Source: JALWZX01 sp964506905 (GTDB lineage Bacteria; Patescibacteriota; WWE3; 2-01-FULL-39-13). From it: a stretch of 17,244 bases of DNA. Positions within the stretch are counted from its first letter, which is position 1; each line of letters starts with the position of its first letter. Made by a program: the position numbers and the translations under genes. Of the stretch, positions 7,208 through 17,150 are shown piece after piece. The stretch is from NCBI GenBank assembly GCA_964506905.1, contig CAZDNW010000038.1:1-17244 (forward strand), written 5' to 3'. The notes below the pieces were generated by a model. It was given only the letters and a program-made list of their open reading frames with translations, was not told the DNA's origin and made no database searches.

Positions 7208-7434
7208 TATAGCCTCGTTATAACATGTTTTTACCATATTTACACAAAGACATAAAGAAAAATTTACCGACAAGGTTACCTTTCATTCAATCATACGCAC
7301 ATACGCATAAAACTTTAACCAAATTTGTCTAACCTAGATTATGAATAAGTTATGTTAATAATGAGGTCGATTTGACTACTAGTGGCGTAAGTTCTTACTT
7401 TACAAAACTCAAAAATATGTATGATTTGCGTTTA

Positions 7435-8463
7435 CTACTTTCTCCATGTTTGAGGATAAAATAACATCTTTTTATTTCTTTTTTCTGTACTCTTTTGGGA
7501 ATTTTTTATCTTTGCAAATATCATTCTGCCAGCATTGGTTTGTAAAACTTTATCAACAACAACCGCCTGTTTTTTATTAAGTAAATCTTTAGCATCATTT
7601 ACAACAACCATTGTTCCATCATCTAAATATCCAACAACTTGATTTTTTTCTGTTCCTTCTTGAATAAATTTAATAACGATTGTATCACCAGGTAATACTT
7701 TGGTTTTTATTTCATTGGCGAGCTTATTAACATTTAGAACTTCTACGCCGGCAACGTCAGCTGTTTTATTTAAGTTATAATCTACGGTGGCGATTTTGCA
7801 TTTATTAACTTTGCAGTAATGTACTAACGACTTATCAACTTTCTCTGGCGAAGTTTTTAAATCTACTATTTTAAAGCGATAATCTCCAACTTTCTTTTTA
7901 ATCTCCCTTAAACTATCTAAACCTGCCCTTCCTTTTTTTCTTTTGTTTTTCTCACCGTTATCAGCTAAATATTGTAATTCGTCAATTACATTTTGCGTTA
8001 CTATAATAGGGTTATCTAGAAATCCTGTCTTTATTACATCAAAAATTCTTCCGTCTATTATTGCAGAGGTATCTAAAACAACACTCTTACATTTAAAACC
8101 ATTGTTTTCTATAGATAAATTTTCTTTTTTAATTGCTTCAACTAATTTATCTGTTTGACCTTTCCAAAAATTTCTTAATATTTTTGAAAAAGTATTTTCT
8201 ATTATTTTCTCTAACCATTTTGCTATAAACCTATACACAATCAACCCATAAAAATACAATATAACAAATACAATTATTATTTCTACAATTTCCCACAAAT
8301 ATTTATACCCAAAAAGCGTATATCTTTTTAATACTAAATGATGCGAGATAAATAATATAACAAGGGAGAAAAACAACACCCAAAAAAAATGAGAGTATTT
8401 AGACAAAAAAGTTTTCAATTTCAATTTAAGGCTTACCTTGTAATTATTTTTATTCTTTGCCAT
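7435..8463 (-). CDS. yacL: YacL-type membrane PIN-TRAM protein
   Basis: This 342-residue protein joins a membrane anchor to a PIN nuclease-like domain and a TRAM RNA-binding domain. Two helices (about 26-45 and 57-80) replace the four found in typical YacL. The PIN domain (about 127-250) keeps the acidic residues D131 (LDTSAIIDG), E162 (VIDELQ), D210 (VDKSL) and D228 (TVDYN), so it may be an active nuclease. TRAM covers about 253-318 (LPGDTIVIKFIQEG... GYLDDGTMVVV). The tail is basic. I take the ATG at 8463; TTG at 8466 is possible but less likely. It starts eight bases after the radA stop codon, and an extended -10 overlaps that stop. Position after clpC and radA matches Firmicutes yacL. Its substrate is not known; RNA cleavage at the membrane is an inference from the domains. 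Confidence 0.9.
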   Translation of the reverse strand: MAKNKNNYKVSLKLKLKTFLSKYSHFFWVLFFSLVILFISHHLVLKRYTLFGYKYLWEIVEIIIVFVILYFYGLIVYRFIAKWLEKIIENTFSKILRNFWKGQTDKLVEAIKKENLSIENNGFKCKSVVLDTSAIIDGRIFDVIKTGFLDNPIIVTQNVIDELQYLADNGEKNKRKKGRAGLDSLREIKKKVGDYRFKIVDLKTSPEKVDKSLVHYCKVNKCKIATVDYNLNKTADVAGVEVLNVNKLANEIKTKVLPGDTIVIKFIQEGTEKNQVVGYLDDGTMVVVNDAKDLLNKKQAVVVDKVLQTNAGRMIFAKIKNSQKSTEKRNKKMLFYPQTWRK

Positions 8464-8470
8464 CAATAAT

Positions 8471-8479
8471 ATTATAACA
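8471..8479 (-). promoter_or_regulatory. Extended -10 overlapping the radA stop, seven bases before yacL
   Basis: TGTTATAAT on the minus strand contains a perfect TATAAT (8476-8471) preceded by TGN. Its end lies seven bases from the yacL ATG at 8463, so transcription would begin at or next to the start codon, giving a leaderless mRNA. It overlaps the last codons and stop of radA. Confidence 0.45.
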
Positions 8480-9770
8480 GAATTTTCTTTATTTGCGAGA
8501 TTTTCTTTATATTATGTGCCCCAAAAATTTTGTCATATCCTAAGTTTTTTGCTTCTTTCATTCTTCTTTGTTCACCTACAACTTTTCTTACCTCAGAGGT
8601 TAACCCTACTTCACCAAAAAAGACGGCTTTATTTGATACCGGTTTCTCATAATAACTAGACATAATTGCTGTAACAACGGCCAAATCAGAAGATGGCTCT
8701 TTTATACTTATGCCCGAGGTTATATTTACAAATACATCAAATTCAGATAAATCCAGGTTGACATATTTTTGCAAAACAGCAATCAACATTTGCAATCTAT
8801 TTAAGCTAATACCAGTTGCGGTTCGTTTTGGATAACCATACGAACTCTTAGTAGTCAATGCCTGCACCTCTACGACAACAGGCCTGCTACCTTCTAGAAT
8901 CATGGCGTTTGCAACACCATATTGAGTGTCGGTATATGACTCAAACAGCTTAGATATATCCGTTACACTTTTTAAACCTTCTTCTGTCATAGTAAATATA
9001 CCAACCTCAGAATCGCTTCCAAATCGGTTTTTATGTACCCTTAGCAATCTAAGTTCAGACTGCTTGTCCCCTTCTAGGTATAAAACAGTATCAACCATAT
9101 GTTCTAACATTTTAGGTCCAGCAATATTTCCTTCTTTTGTGATATGTCCAACTACGACAAATGCCACCCCGCTATTTTTTGCAACCTCGACTATTCTATT
9201 TGTACATTCTATAATTTGCGGAACAGAACCTGCCCGATTTTGAATGTCGTAAGTATTCATCATTTGTACCGAATCTATTATTACAATATCGTAGCTCTTA
9301 CTAATTTCCAATACTTCATCTATGTCAAAAGTAGATATAACTTCTACAGATTCCGAACCACCTAATCTTTTAGATCTTATTGCAACTTGATCTATGGATT
9401 CTTCAGCACTTACATATAGCACTTTCAGCTCAGAAAAATTTGACGCCATTTGCAATAAAAGTGTAGACTTTCCAATACCTGGATGCCCTGCTAATAGTAC
9501 AACCTGCCCTTTAACTAAACCTCCACTTAATGCTCTGTCTAATTCACTTATGTTTGTTTTAATTTTAAAATTTTCTTTTATAATTATTTGGCTTAATTGT
9601 ACTGGCTTACTTATTGTATTTCTTGTTGCAGAGTTTCTATTATTTTTCTTTGCTACTACTAATATCTCTTCAAAAGTATTCCATTCTTTACATTGAGGGC
9701 ATTGACCTTGCCATTTAGATGTTTCATAACCGCAATTATTACACACAAAAGCAGATTTTTTCTTTTTCAT
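8472..9770 (-). CDS. radA: DNA repair ATPase RadA/Sms
   Basis: RadA is a RecA-like motor that helps branch migration and processing of recombination intermediates. The 432 residues contain a four-cysteine zinc finger (C10, C13, C24, C27: CNNCGYETSKWQGQCPQC), Walker A GHPGIGKST 95-103, Walker B VIIDS 163-167, the RadA-specific HKNRFGS motif 246-252, and a C-terminal Lon/S16-like domain from about 285 (FFGEVGLTSEVRKVVGEQRRMKEA). Length and motif set are those of a complete RadA. The ATG at 9770 has no Shine-Dalgarno sequence; an extended -10 ends six bases before it. It lies 88 bases after clpC and eight bases before yacL on the same strand, the order seen in Firmicutes. Identification is firm. 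Confidence 0.97.
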   Translation of the reverse strand: MKKKKSAFVCNNCGYETSKWQGQCPQCKEWNTFEEILVVAKKNNRNSATRNTISKPVQLSQIIIKENFKIKTNISELDRALSGGLVKGQVVLLAGHPGIGKSTLLLQMASNFSELKVLYVSAEESIDQVAIRSKRLGGSESVEVISTFDIDEVLEISKSYDIVIIDSVQMMNTYDIQNRAGSVPQIIECTNRIVEVAKNSGVAFVVVGHITKEGNIAGPKMLEHMVDTVLYLEGDKQSELRLLRVHKNRFGSDSEVGIFTMTEEGLKSVTDISKLFESYTDTQYGVANAMILEGSRPVVVEVQALTTKSSYGYPKRTATGISLNRLQMLIAVLQKYVNLDLSEFDVFVNITSGISIKEPSSDLAVVTAIMSSYYEKPVSNKAVFFGEVGLTSEVRKVVGEQRRMKEAKNLGYDKIFGAHNIKKISQIKKILL

Positions 9771-9776
9771 ATATAA

Positions 9777-9785
9777 ATAATATCA
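9777..9785 (-). promoter_or_regulatory. Extended -10 promoter of radA (possible leaderless start)
   Basis: TGATATTAT on the minus strand is an extended -10 with TATTAT at 9782-9777. Only six bases separate it from the ATG at 9770, so the transcript would begin at the start codon. The inverted repeat at 9785-9798 touches its upstream edge. Confidence 0.45.
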
Positions 9786-9798
9786 CAAATACATTTGT
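9785..9798. repeat. Inverted repeat at the radA promoter
   Basis: ACAAAT and ATTTGT form six-base arms around two central bases. The repeat abuts the radA extended -10, the position of a repressor or activator site. No regulator is identified, and arms this short in AT-rich DNA may be chance. Confidence 0.25.
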
Positions 9799-9858
9799 TT
9801 GTTTGAAAATATGAATTTATATTTTTATTATTATTTTTGCTTGAAGTTGATGCTAAGT

Positions 9859-12147
9859 TTATTTGCTTGAAAACTTAAGTTTTCCTTTTGCAGTAGAAAC
9901 TCTAATCGCTTTAACATTTTTGTTTTTATACAAAATATGGGAAATAGGATCTATCAATTCTTTGTTTATTGTTCTTCTTAATTCTCTTGCTCCATATTCT
10001 TTTTTATCACTCATTTTTAGTAAAACATTCTTTGCTCTATCGGATACAATTAGTTTGACACCATTATAGTCTAATTTTTCAATTATAGGTTTAAGAGTAA
10101 TGTCCAAGATTTTATGCAAATCTTTATCACTTAATTGTCTAAAAATTACAATATCATCAAATCTGTTTAAAAATTCTGGTTTTAATTCTTTTTTTAAATT
10201 CGCTACAAGTATCTCTTTGATTTCCTCATAATCATTATATCTTTTATCATTTTCTGCAAATCCTACTTTTGTTTGATCAATTAGTTCTGCTCCGTGATTA
10301 CTTGTCATTACCACAATGGTATCTCTAAACGAAACCATATCTCCAGTATTGGCACGAACCTCTCCTTCTTCCATAATATGAAGTAAAGAATTTAAAACAT
10401 TTGGGTGCGCTTTATCTATTTCATCAAATAAAACAACACAGTTAGGTGTTTCAGCAACAAAATCTACTAAAACACTAGCGTCATCATAACCAATATATCC
10501 CGGTGGTGCTCCAAACAATTTAGAAACAGTATGTTTTTCAGAATATTCAGACATATCAACCCTCAAAAAGTTTTTAGGTTGTGTTTTCTCTTTATCTTTA
10601 TAACCATATAAAGCACCGGCTAATTCTTTTGCGGTATATGTTTTACCAACACCTGTGGGCCCTAAAAACAAAAATGTACCAATAGGCCTGTTAGGTGAAA
10701 TTAATTTCATGCTTGATATTCTAAGAGCTCTAGAAAGTGCCTCTACGGCCTCGTCTTGGCCTATTACAACTCTTTTTAGTTGTTTTTCGACATCAAATAC
10801 ATCTATTTTATATTTCTTTTTATTTTCGCTGTCTTTTGAAACATCTTTATCTATTACACCAAAGTAGCTTTCAACATCTTCTCCTGTAATTACAACAAAA
10901 TCATTAAAAATTCCGCCATTTTGTTTTATTTCTGCCAAGGTTACGGTTTTTTGAGATTTAATTAAAGTTTCAACCTCGCCATTTGCGGTTCTAATTTTAC
11001 TTTTTTGGTTTCTTTTACCAACAACAGCTTTCTTCTTTTTACTGGTTTTTACACTTTTTAACTTTTTATACAACCCAATAAGTTCAAGTGTATGAATTGC
11101 AATACCCGGTAAAGACTCCATCAAGAAATCATTTTTATAAAATTCCACCAATTTATCTACTGCTTCGTCTGTATAATCAAAACTTTTTAAATTTTCATCT
11201 TTTTTGATATGTTCAATCAATATTTTCTTATAAGTTTCCGGCTTCATATCGTCAAAATCTATAATTTCCCATAACTGACTAATCGGATTATCACTGTTTT
11301 CCCATATTTTATTGGGAATTTCATCAACAGCCCCAATTATAAATACATTTTGATTCGACTCAGCCTCTTCAAAGGCAACAAAATAATTATTCTTAAATTT
11401 AATATCATCAATAAACAAAATTAGTTTTTCACCAGACGGTGCATTAGCACTCGCGATACTACCAATTATGTGAGAAAACAATGCAGGCACAGGAATATTA
11501 GTATCTGACGGAATAACATTTATAAGCAAATTATAATGAACTCTTATTATCTTTACACCTTGTAACTCTTTTGGAACTTTTTTTTGACTAATTCTTTTAG
11601 CAAGCTCTCTAATAAGTGTTGTTTTTCCAACACCTTTAGAACCTAGTAAAAGAACTGGTTTTGATTTCGAAGCAGTTAGATTAACAATAAGTTTTGTTAA
11701 TTCCCTATCTCGACCAATAAATATATGATCTTCTGCCACAAACGATTTAGAAAAATCTTCGTAATACGGTTTTAACCCTATTGTTTCCGTAAATTTATAT
11801 TGATTTGGAAATTCTTTCTTAACTTTGTAATAAATATCTTTATCTACTTGTAATAAAAATGCCATTATCAAATGGTAAGCATCTACAATATCTGAATCGG
11901 CAGCAAATGCTTCACGATATGCATCTGTAAGCCAAGCACTTAAAGAAAAACTTTTCTTTTCAGTCTTTTTTGTAAAATGCAAATCTTTAACAAGCTCCAT
12001 TAAGCTTGGATCAACAGATGAAATAGCAACAATAACATCATACGGTGATACCTTATCTATATTTTTATATTTTGGATTAATAGACTTTAAAATTTCTATT
12101 GTTTTTGGGGATAATCTATTAAAGATTTCTTCTTTTTCGTTCATCAT
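9859..12147 (-). CDS. clpC: ClpC-type AAA+ unfoldase with degenerate first ring
   Basis: This HSP100 protein should unfold proteins, probably for ClpP. It has 762 residues from the ATG at 12147 (a TTG at 12159 is a weaker alternative). Order: Clp N-terminal domain (about 1-125), D1 (about 140-360), a lysine-rich linker (about 361-415) where an M domain is expected, and D2 (about 450-762). D2 is complete: Walker A GPTGVGKT 496-503, pore loop GAPPGYIGYD 546-555, Walker B VVLFDE 571-576, sensor 1 TSN 615-617, VGF 628-630 (the ClpP-docking loop in ClpC), arginine finger in EFLNRFDD 658-665, sensor 2 GARELRR 719-725. D1 keeps Walker A GSKGVGKTT 169-177, but Walker B is LFIDD (Asp for Glu), and the KYRGEFEER pore loop and the ALERRF arginine-finger motif are absent. 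ClpB is a less likely identity, because no long coiled-coil M domain is present. It lies between rpsA and radA. Confidence 0.92.
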   Translation of the reverse strand: MMNEKEEIFNRLSPKTIEILKSINPKYKNIDKVSPYDVIVAISSVDPSLMELVKDLHFTKKTEKKSFSLSAWLTDAYREAFAADSDIVDAYHLIMAFLLQVDKDIYYKVKKEFPNQYKFTETIGLKPYYEDFSKSFVAEDHIFIGRDRELTKLIVNLTASKSKPVLLLGSKGVGKTTLIRELAKRISQKKVPKELQGVKIIRVHYNLLINVIPSDTNIPVPALFSHIIGSIASANAPSGEKLILFIDDIKFKNNYFVAFEEAESNQNVFIIGAVDEIPNKIWENSDNPISQLWEIIDFDDMKPETYKKILIEHIKKDENLKSFDYTDEAVDKLVEFYKNDFLMESLPGIAIHTLELIGLYKKLKSVKTSKKKKAVVGKRNQKSKIRTANGEVETLIKSQKTVTLAEIKQNGGIFNDFVVITGEDVESYFGVIDKDVSKDSENKKKYKIDVFDVEKQLKRVVIGQDEAVEALSRALRISSMKLISPNRPIGTFLFLGPTGVGKTYTAKELAGALYGYKDKEKTQPKNFLRVDMSEYSEKHTVSKLFGAPPGYIGYDDASVLVDFVAETPNCVVLFDEIDKAHPNVLNSLLHIMEEGEVRANTGDMVSFRDTIVVMTSNHGAELIDQTKVGFAENDKRYNDYEEIKEILVANLKKELKPEFLNRFDDIVIFRQLSDKDLHKILDITLKPIIEKLDYNGVKLIVSDRAKNVLLKMSDKKEYGARELRRTINKELIDPISHILYKNKNVKAIRVSTAKGKLKFSSK

Positions 12148-12172
12148 TTTGGTAGGCAAAGCACGATAATGA

Positions 12173-12202
12173 GGGGAAATCAGCCATTCGGCTGATTTCC
12201 CC
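12173..12202 (-). terminator. Hairpin between rpsA and clpC
   Basis: A 13-bp perfect stem (12173-12185 with 12190-12202) closes a four-base loop. It lies 11 bases after the rpsA stop codon and 25 bases before the clpC ATG. Only TCATTATCG follows on the minus strand, so the T-tract is poor. It may slow or partly end transcription, or protect the rpsA mRNA end while letting some transcripts reach clpC. Confidence 0.55.
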
Positions 12203-12212
12203 CTAAAATTTC

Positions 12213-13307
12213 TTATCTATAAATCTTCATATCATCTAACTGCCTTATGCTAAGCGCCAACTTCTTTTCCTTCTCATTTACATTAACAACAACTGCTTCC
12301 ACCTCATCACCAACTTGTAACGGACCAACAGTTTCTGAAATATGAATCAACCCATCAAGACCCGGTTCTAATTCAATAAATGCACCAAAAGGAACAACTT
12401 TAGAAACAGTTGCCTTAACAATCTTTCCTAATGGATATTTACCTTCAACCCCTTTCCATGGGTTATCTTTAAGTTCTTTCACTGACAATGCAATTTTATC
12501 GTCTTCTTTGCTGATAACTTTAACTTTTACCTTATCACCAGTTGAAAAATAATCACTTGGTGATGAAACCTTTTCCCATGCAATTTCTGAAATATGAATT
12601 AATCCATCAATACCATTTAAATCAACTAAAACACCATAAGGTAATACAGTTGAAACAACACCTTCAACAACATCACCAACCTTAATTTCTGCTAATCTTT
12701 TATCTCTTTGTCTAATTTCTTCTGCCGACATTACTTCTTTTTCTGATAAAACTAATCTGTTTTTATTTGGATCAACTTCAATAACCTTAACTGTAAGTTG
12801 CATTCCTTTAAGCCCACCTAAATCTGAATCTGCTAACGACCCTTTTGCCTCAATCATTGCAGTATTAAATTGCTCAAAATGAGCTCTGCTTAAATGACTA
12901 ATAGGAATAAAACCTCGTTGACCACCGCCAACATCAACCATTAACCCACCCTTATAATATTCCAAAACTGTAACTTCAAGAGTCTCACCTGATTCAAATA
13001 GTTCTTGTAAAGTATCCCAATTACCATCGGTTGTTGCTTTCTTTAACGAAAGAATCAAATTACCTTGTCTATTTTCAGGATACAAAACTGTTGCTGTAAT
13101 AGTATCCCCGACTTTAATATTTTTAAGTGGCTCTGGTAAATATTTAAGCTCATCTTTAGATATTAAACCCTCAGATTTTGCTCCTACATCAACTAATAAA
13201 TACCTTCTATCGATTGAGATAACTTTACCCTCAACCATTTCACCCTGCTTAAAAACTTTAGGGTGTTTATTATGTTTATCTATTAACGCACTTAGATCTT
13301 TTGACAT
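12213..13307 (-). CDS. rpsA: Ribosomal protein S1 (four S1 domains)
   Basis: S1 binds mRNA on the small ribosomal subunit and helps initiation, especially on mRNAs with weak or no Shine-Dalgarno sites. The 364 residues hold four S1/OB repeats: about 20-90 (MVEGKVISIDRRYLLVDVG), 105-190 (LEVTVLEYYKGGLMVDVGG), 207-278 (VVEGVVSTVLPYGVLVDLNG) and 291-357 (IVKATVSKVVPFGAFIELEPG). Repeats 3 and 4 carry the full DGLIHISE signature. E. coli S1 has six repeats; four is usual in Gram-positive-type and CPR proteins. The ATG at 13307 has no Shine-Dalgarno sequence. The gene follows the rRNA operon terminator by about 145 bases on the same strand. Since most genes in the window lack Shine-Dalgarno sites, S1 may matter more for initiation here; that is inference. 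Confidence 0.95.
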   Translation of the reverse strand: MSKDLSALIDKHNKHPKVFKQGEMVEGKVISIDRRYLLVDVGAKSEGLISKDELKYLPEPLKNIKVGDTITATVLYPENRQGNLILSLKKATTDGNWDTLQELFESGETLEVTVLEYYKGGLMVDVGGGQRGFIPISHLSRAHFEQFNTAMIEAKGSLADSDLGGLKGMQLTVKVIEVDPNKNRLVLSEKEVMSAEEIRQRDKRLAEIKVGDVVEGVVSTVLPYGVLVDLNGIDGLIHISEIAWEKVSSPSDYFSTGDKVKVKVISKEDDKIALSVKELKDNPWKGVEGKYPLGKIVKATVSKVVPFGAFIELEPGLDGLIHISETVGPLQVGDEVEAVVVNVNEKEKKLALSIRQLDDMKIYR

Positions 13308-13450
13308 TTTAAACTTATGCTATCTTTGAAACTTCAAAATTATTATTATGAGGAATTCTACCGATACAAAACTAACACTAGTTAGTGCTAATAAATTATG
13401 TATGGCATGAAATTCAAAAATAGCGGTTTTGTGTATTTGAACCAAAAAAG
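13308..13450 (-). promoter_or_regulatory. rpsA upstream region with inverted repeat and shared motif
   Basis: CTAACACTA and TAGTGCTAA (13372-13380 and 13383-13391) form a near-perfect inverted repeat around two bases, a possible operator. Downstream on the minus strand lies AATTCCTCATAAT (13357-13345), also found in the tRNA-Ala/23S spacer; CATAAT could be a -10, though no good -35 is seen. No gene is present. Confidence 0.35.
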
Positions 13451-13484
13451 GCAAAAACACACTTTCGCACAACTTTATGCGAAA
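13451..13484 (-). terminator. Likely terminator of the rRNA operon
   Basis: TTTCGCA (13484-13478 on the minus strand) pairs with TGCGAAA (13469-13463) around an eight-base loop. GTGTGTTTTTGCC and then TTTTTTGG follow on the minus strand. It lies about 30 bases after 5S and before rpsA. The T-run is offset from the stem, so strength is uncertain. Confidence 0.55.
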
Positions 13485-13515
13485 AAACTAAATAAACTAA
13501 AGCGCTAAAATACAT

Positions 13516-13638
13516 GATGCTGGCGATGAGCTATCTTCACACACCGTTACCAGTGCACTATTTTCGCCGCTGATGCGTTTAACTTCTCTGTTCGGAATGG
13601 AAAGAGGTGGTTCCACATCGCTAGCATCACCAGCATCA
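13516..13638 (-). rRNA. rrf: 5S ribosomal RNA
   Basis: On the minus strand the ends GATGCTGG and CCAGCATC form helix I, and the middle carries the 5S signatures GUGGAACCACC, CCAUUCCGAAC and GAAGUUAAAC. About 123 bases is the expected length; the ends are set by helix I and are good to a few bases. It follows 23S by about 170 bases in the usual order. Confidence 0.95.
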
Positions 13639-13732
13639 TATACTCTAACTTTGAGAATTTAAAATAAGTTTATTTTGTAGCAAAAAATTTACCACAAAAT
13701 TAACTTTTAAATTCCACATATATAAAAGTACA

Positions 13733-13780
13733 TTAGAGTTAATCACACTCTAAATACTGAATAGGTTTTAATGTTCGCAT
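13733..13780. repeat. 3' arm of the 23S processing stem
   Basis: Bases 13770-13780 (AATGTTCGCAT) are perfectly complementary to 16758-16768, and ACTGAATAGGTTTT at 13756-13769 to 16835-16848. The outer part (13733-13755) matches imperfectly with 16849-16872. Together they form the long stem that brackets pre-23S RNA, the usual substrate of RNase III. TTAGAGT and ACTCTAA (13733-13739, 13747-13753) can also form a local hairpin. Confidence 0.7.
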
Positions 13781-13808
13781 GGTAAGGCAATAAATTGCCA
13801 AATATGCG

Positions 13809-16722
<2,914 letters not shown>

Positions 16723-16757
16723 GTCGAATTAATTTGATTTTAAAATCAAAGAATCCA

Positions 16758-16872
16758 ATGCGAACATTTCGATTTCTCGATGAAATCGATACCTCTCAAG
16801 AACAGATACCTAAGTATCCAATCTATTCGAGGCAAAAACCTATTCAGTTTTTAAAGTGCGATTTAACTTTAG
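16758..16872. repeat. 5' arms of the 23S processing stem
   Basis: ATGCGAACATT (16758-16768) and AAAACCTATTCAGT (16835-16848) are exact reverse complements of two adjacent segments at 13756-13780. The 66 bases between them would bulge out and form their own hairpin. The outer part to 16872 pairs imperfectly with 13733-13755. Confidence 0.7.
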
Positions 16873-16949
16873 TTACACTTGTAACTTGCAACCATCTTTG
16901 GTTACAAAAGTTAAATCATTTTGCTAAATAATTATGAGGAATTTTATCG

Positions 16950-16967
16950 TCATTCAAATTTGAATGA
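16950..16967. repeat. 18-bp perfect palindrome in the spacer
   Basis: TCATTCAAATTTGAATGA is its own reverse complement. It lies in the loop between two partly complementary copies of a spacer motif, and in RNA could form a short hairpin or promote dimer contacts. Function unknown. Confidence 0.45.
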
Positions 16968-17006
16968 GCAAATCTGTTTCTGCATATGCAAAAACTAAGA
17001 TTAGAC

Positions 17007-17033
17007 TTCCTCATAAAACAAATTAGCAAAAGA
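17007..17033. repeat. 3' arm of an inverted repeat flanking tRNA-Ala
   Basis: The plus strand CCTCATAAAA, then CAAATTAGCAAAA (17009-17031) is the near reverse complement of 17177-17195 on the other side of the tRNA. Similarity continues imperfectly towards the tRNA on both sides. The pair would form a stem that brackets tRNA-Ala in the precursor RNA. Confidence 0.6.
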
Positions 17034-17073
17034 CATAATACCACAAACACAGCCCCATTCAACAACCCACCAA

Positions 17074-17150
17074 TGGTGGACCGAATGGGATTCGAACCCA
17101 TGACCTCCACATTGCAAATGTGGCGCTCTAGCCAACTGAGCTACCGGCCC
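17074..17150 (-). tRNA. tRNA-Ala (anticodon UGC)
   Basis: The minus strand folds as a standard cloverleaf: acceptor GGGCCGG with TCGGTCC, including the G3-U70 pair that marks alanine tRNAs; D arm GCTC-GAGC; anticodon stem CCACA/TGTGG with loop TTTGCAA (anticodon TGC, plus-strand GCA at 17114-17116); T arm with GGTTCGAACCC. A73 and an encoded CCA end the gene at 17074. It lies in the 16S-23S spacer, a usual site for tRNA-Ala; no tRNA-Ile is seen in the window. Confidence 0.98.

Larger units (their letters stand above)
6855..7434. other. Gene-poor gap between yacL and rho with a GC-richer core
   Basis: No intact gene is supported here. Bases about 6890-7200 are clearly richer in G and C than the flanks, and contain a plus-strand open frame (6908-7123) and two plus-strand hairpins (7124-7204). 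Bases 7210-7434 are AT-rich with no open frame. TGTTATAAC on the minus strand (7225-7217) resembles an extended -10 and could start a minus-strand RNA of about 430 bases ending at the rho-leader hairpin. I looked for tmRNA, RNase P RNA and SRP RNA signatures on both strands and found none convincing. Confidence 0.5.
16723..17073 (-). other. tRNA-Ala to 23S internal transcribed spacer
   Basis: This 350-base stretch holds no gene. It contains the 5' arms of the 23S stem (16758-16768 and 16835-16872), a local CGATTTC/GAAATCG hairpin (near 16770-16788), and a second hairpin in which GATTTAACTTT (16860-16870) pairs with AAAGTTAAATC (16907-16917). That hairpin overlaps the 23S stem and so competes with it. 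An 18-bp palindrome (16950-16967) and an arm of the tRNA-flanking repeat (17007-17033) complete it. No second tRNA is present. Confidence 0.75.

Noticed and set aside
6855..7210. tmRNA or RNase P RNA in the gap, suggested by size and composition
   Set aside because: No tRNA-like ends with GGTTCGA, no tag ending in ALAA, and none of the RNase P conserved blocks (for example GAGGAAAGTCC or ACAGAA) on either strand.
8464..8466. TTG start adding one residue to YacL
   Set aside because: The adjacent ATG at 8463 is a better start and fits the -10 spacing.
12148..12159. TTG start adding four residues to ClpC
   Set aside because: ATG at 12147 gives the family-like N-terminus; ATG is used by every other gene here.
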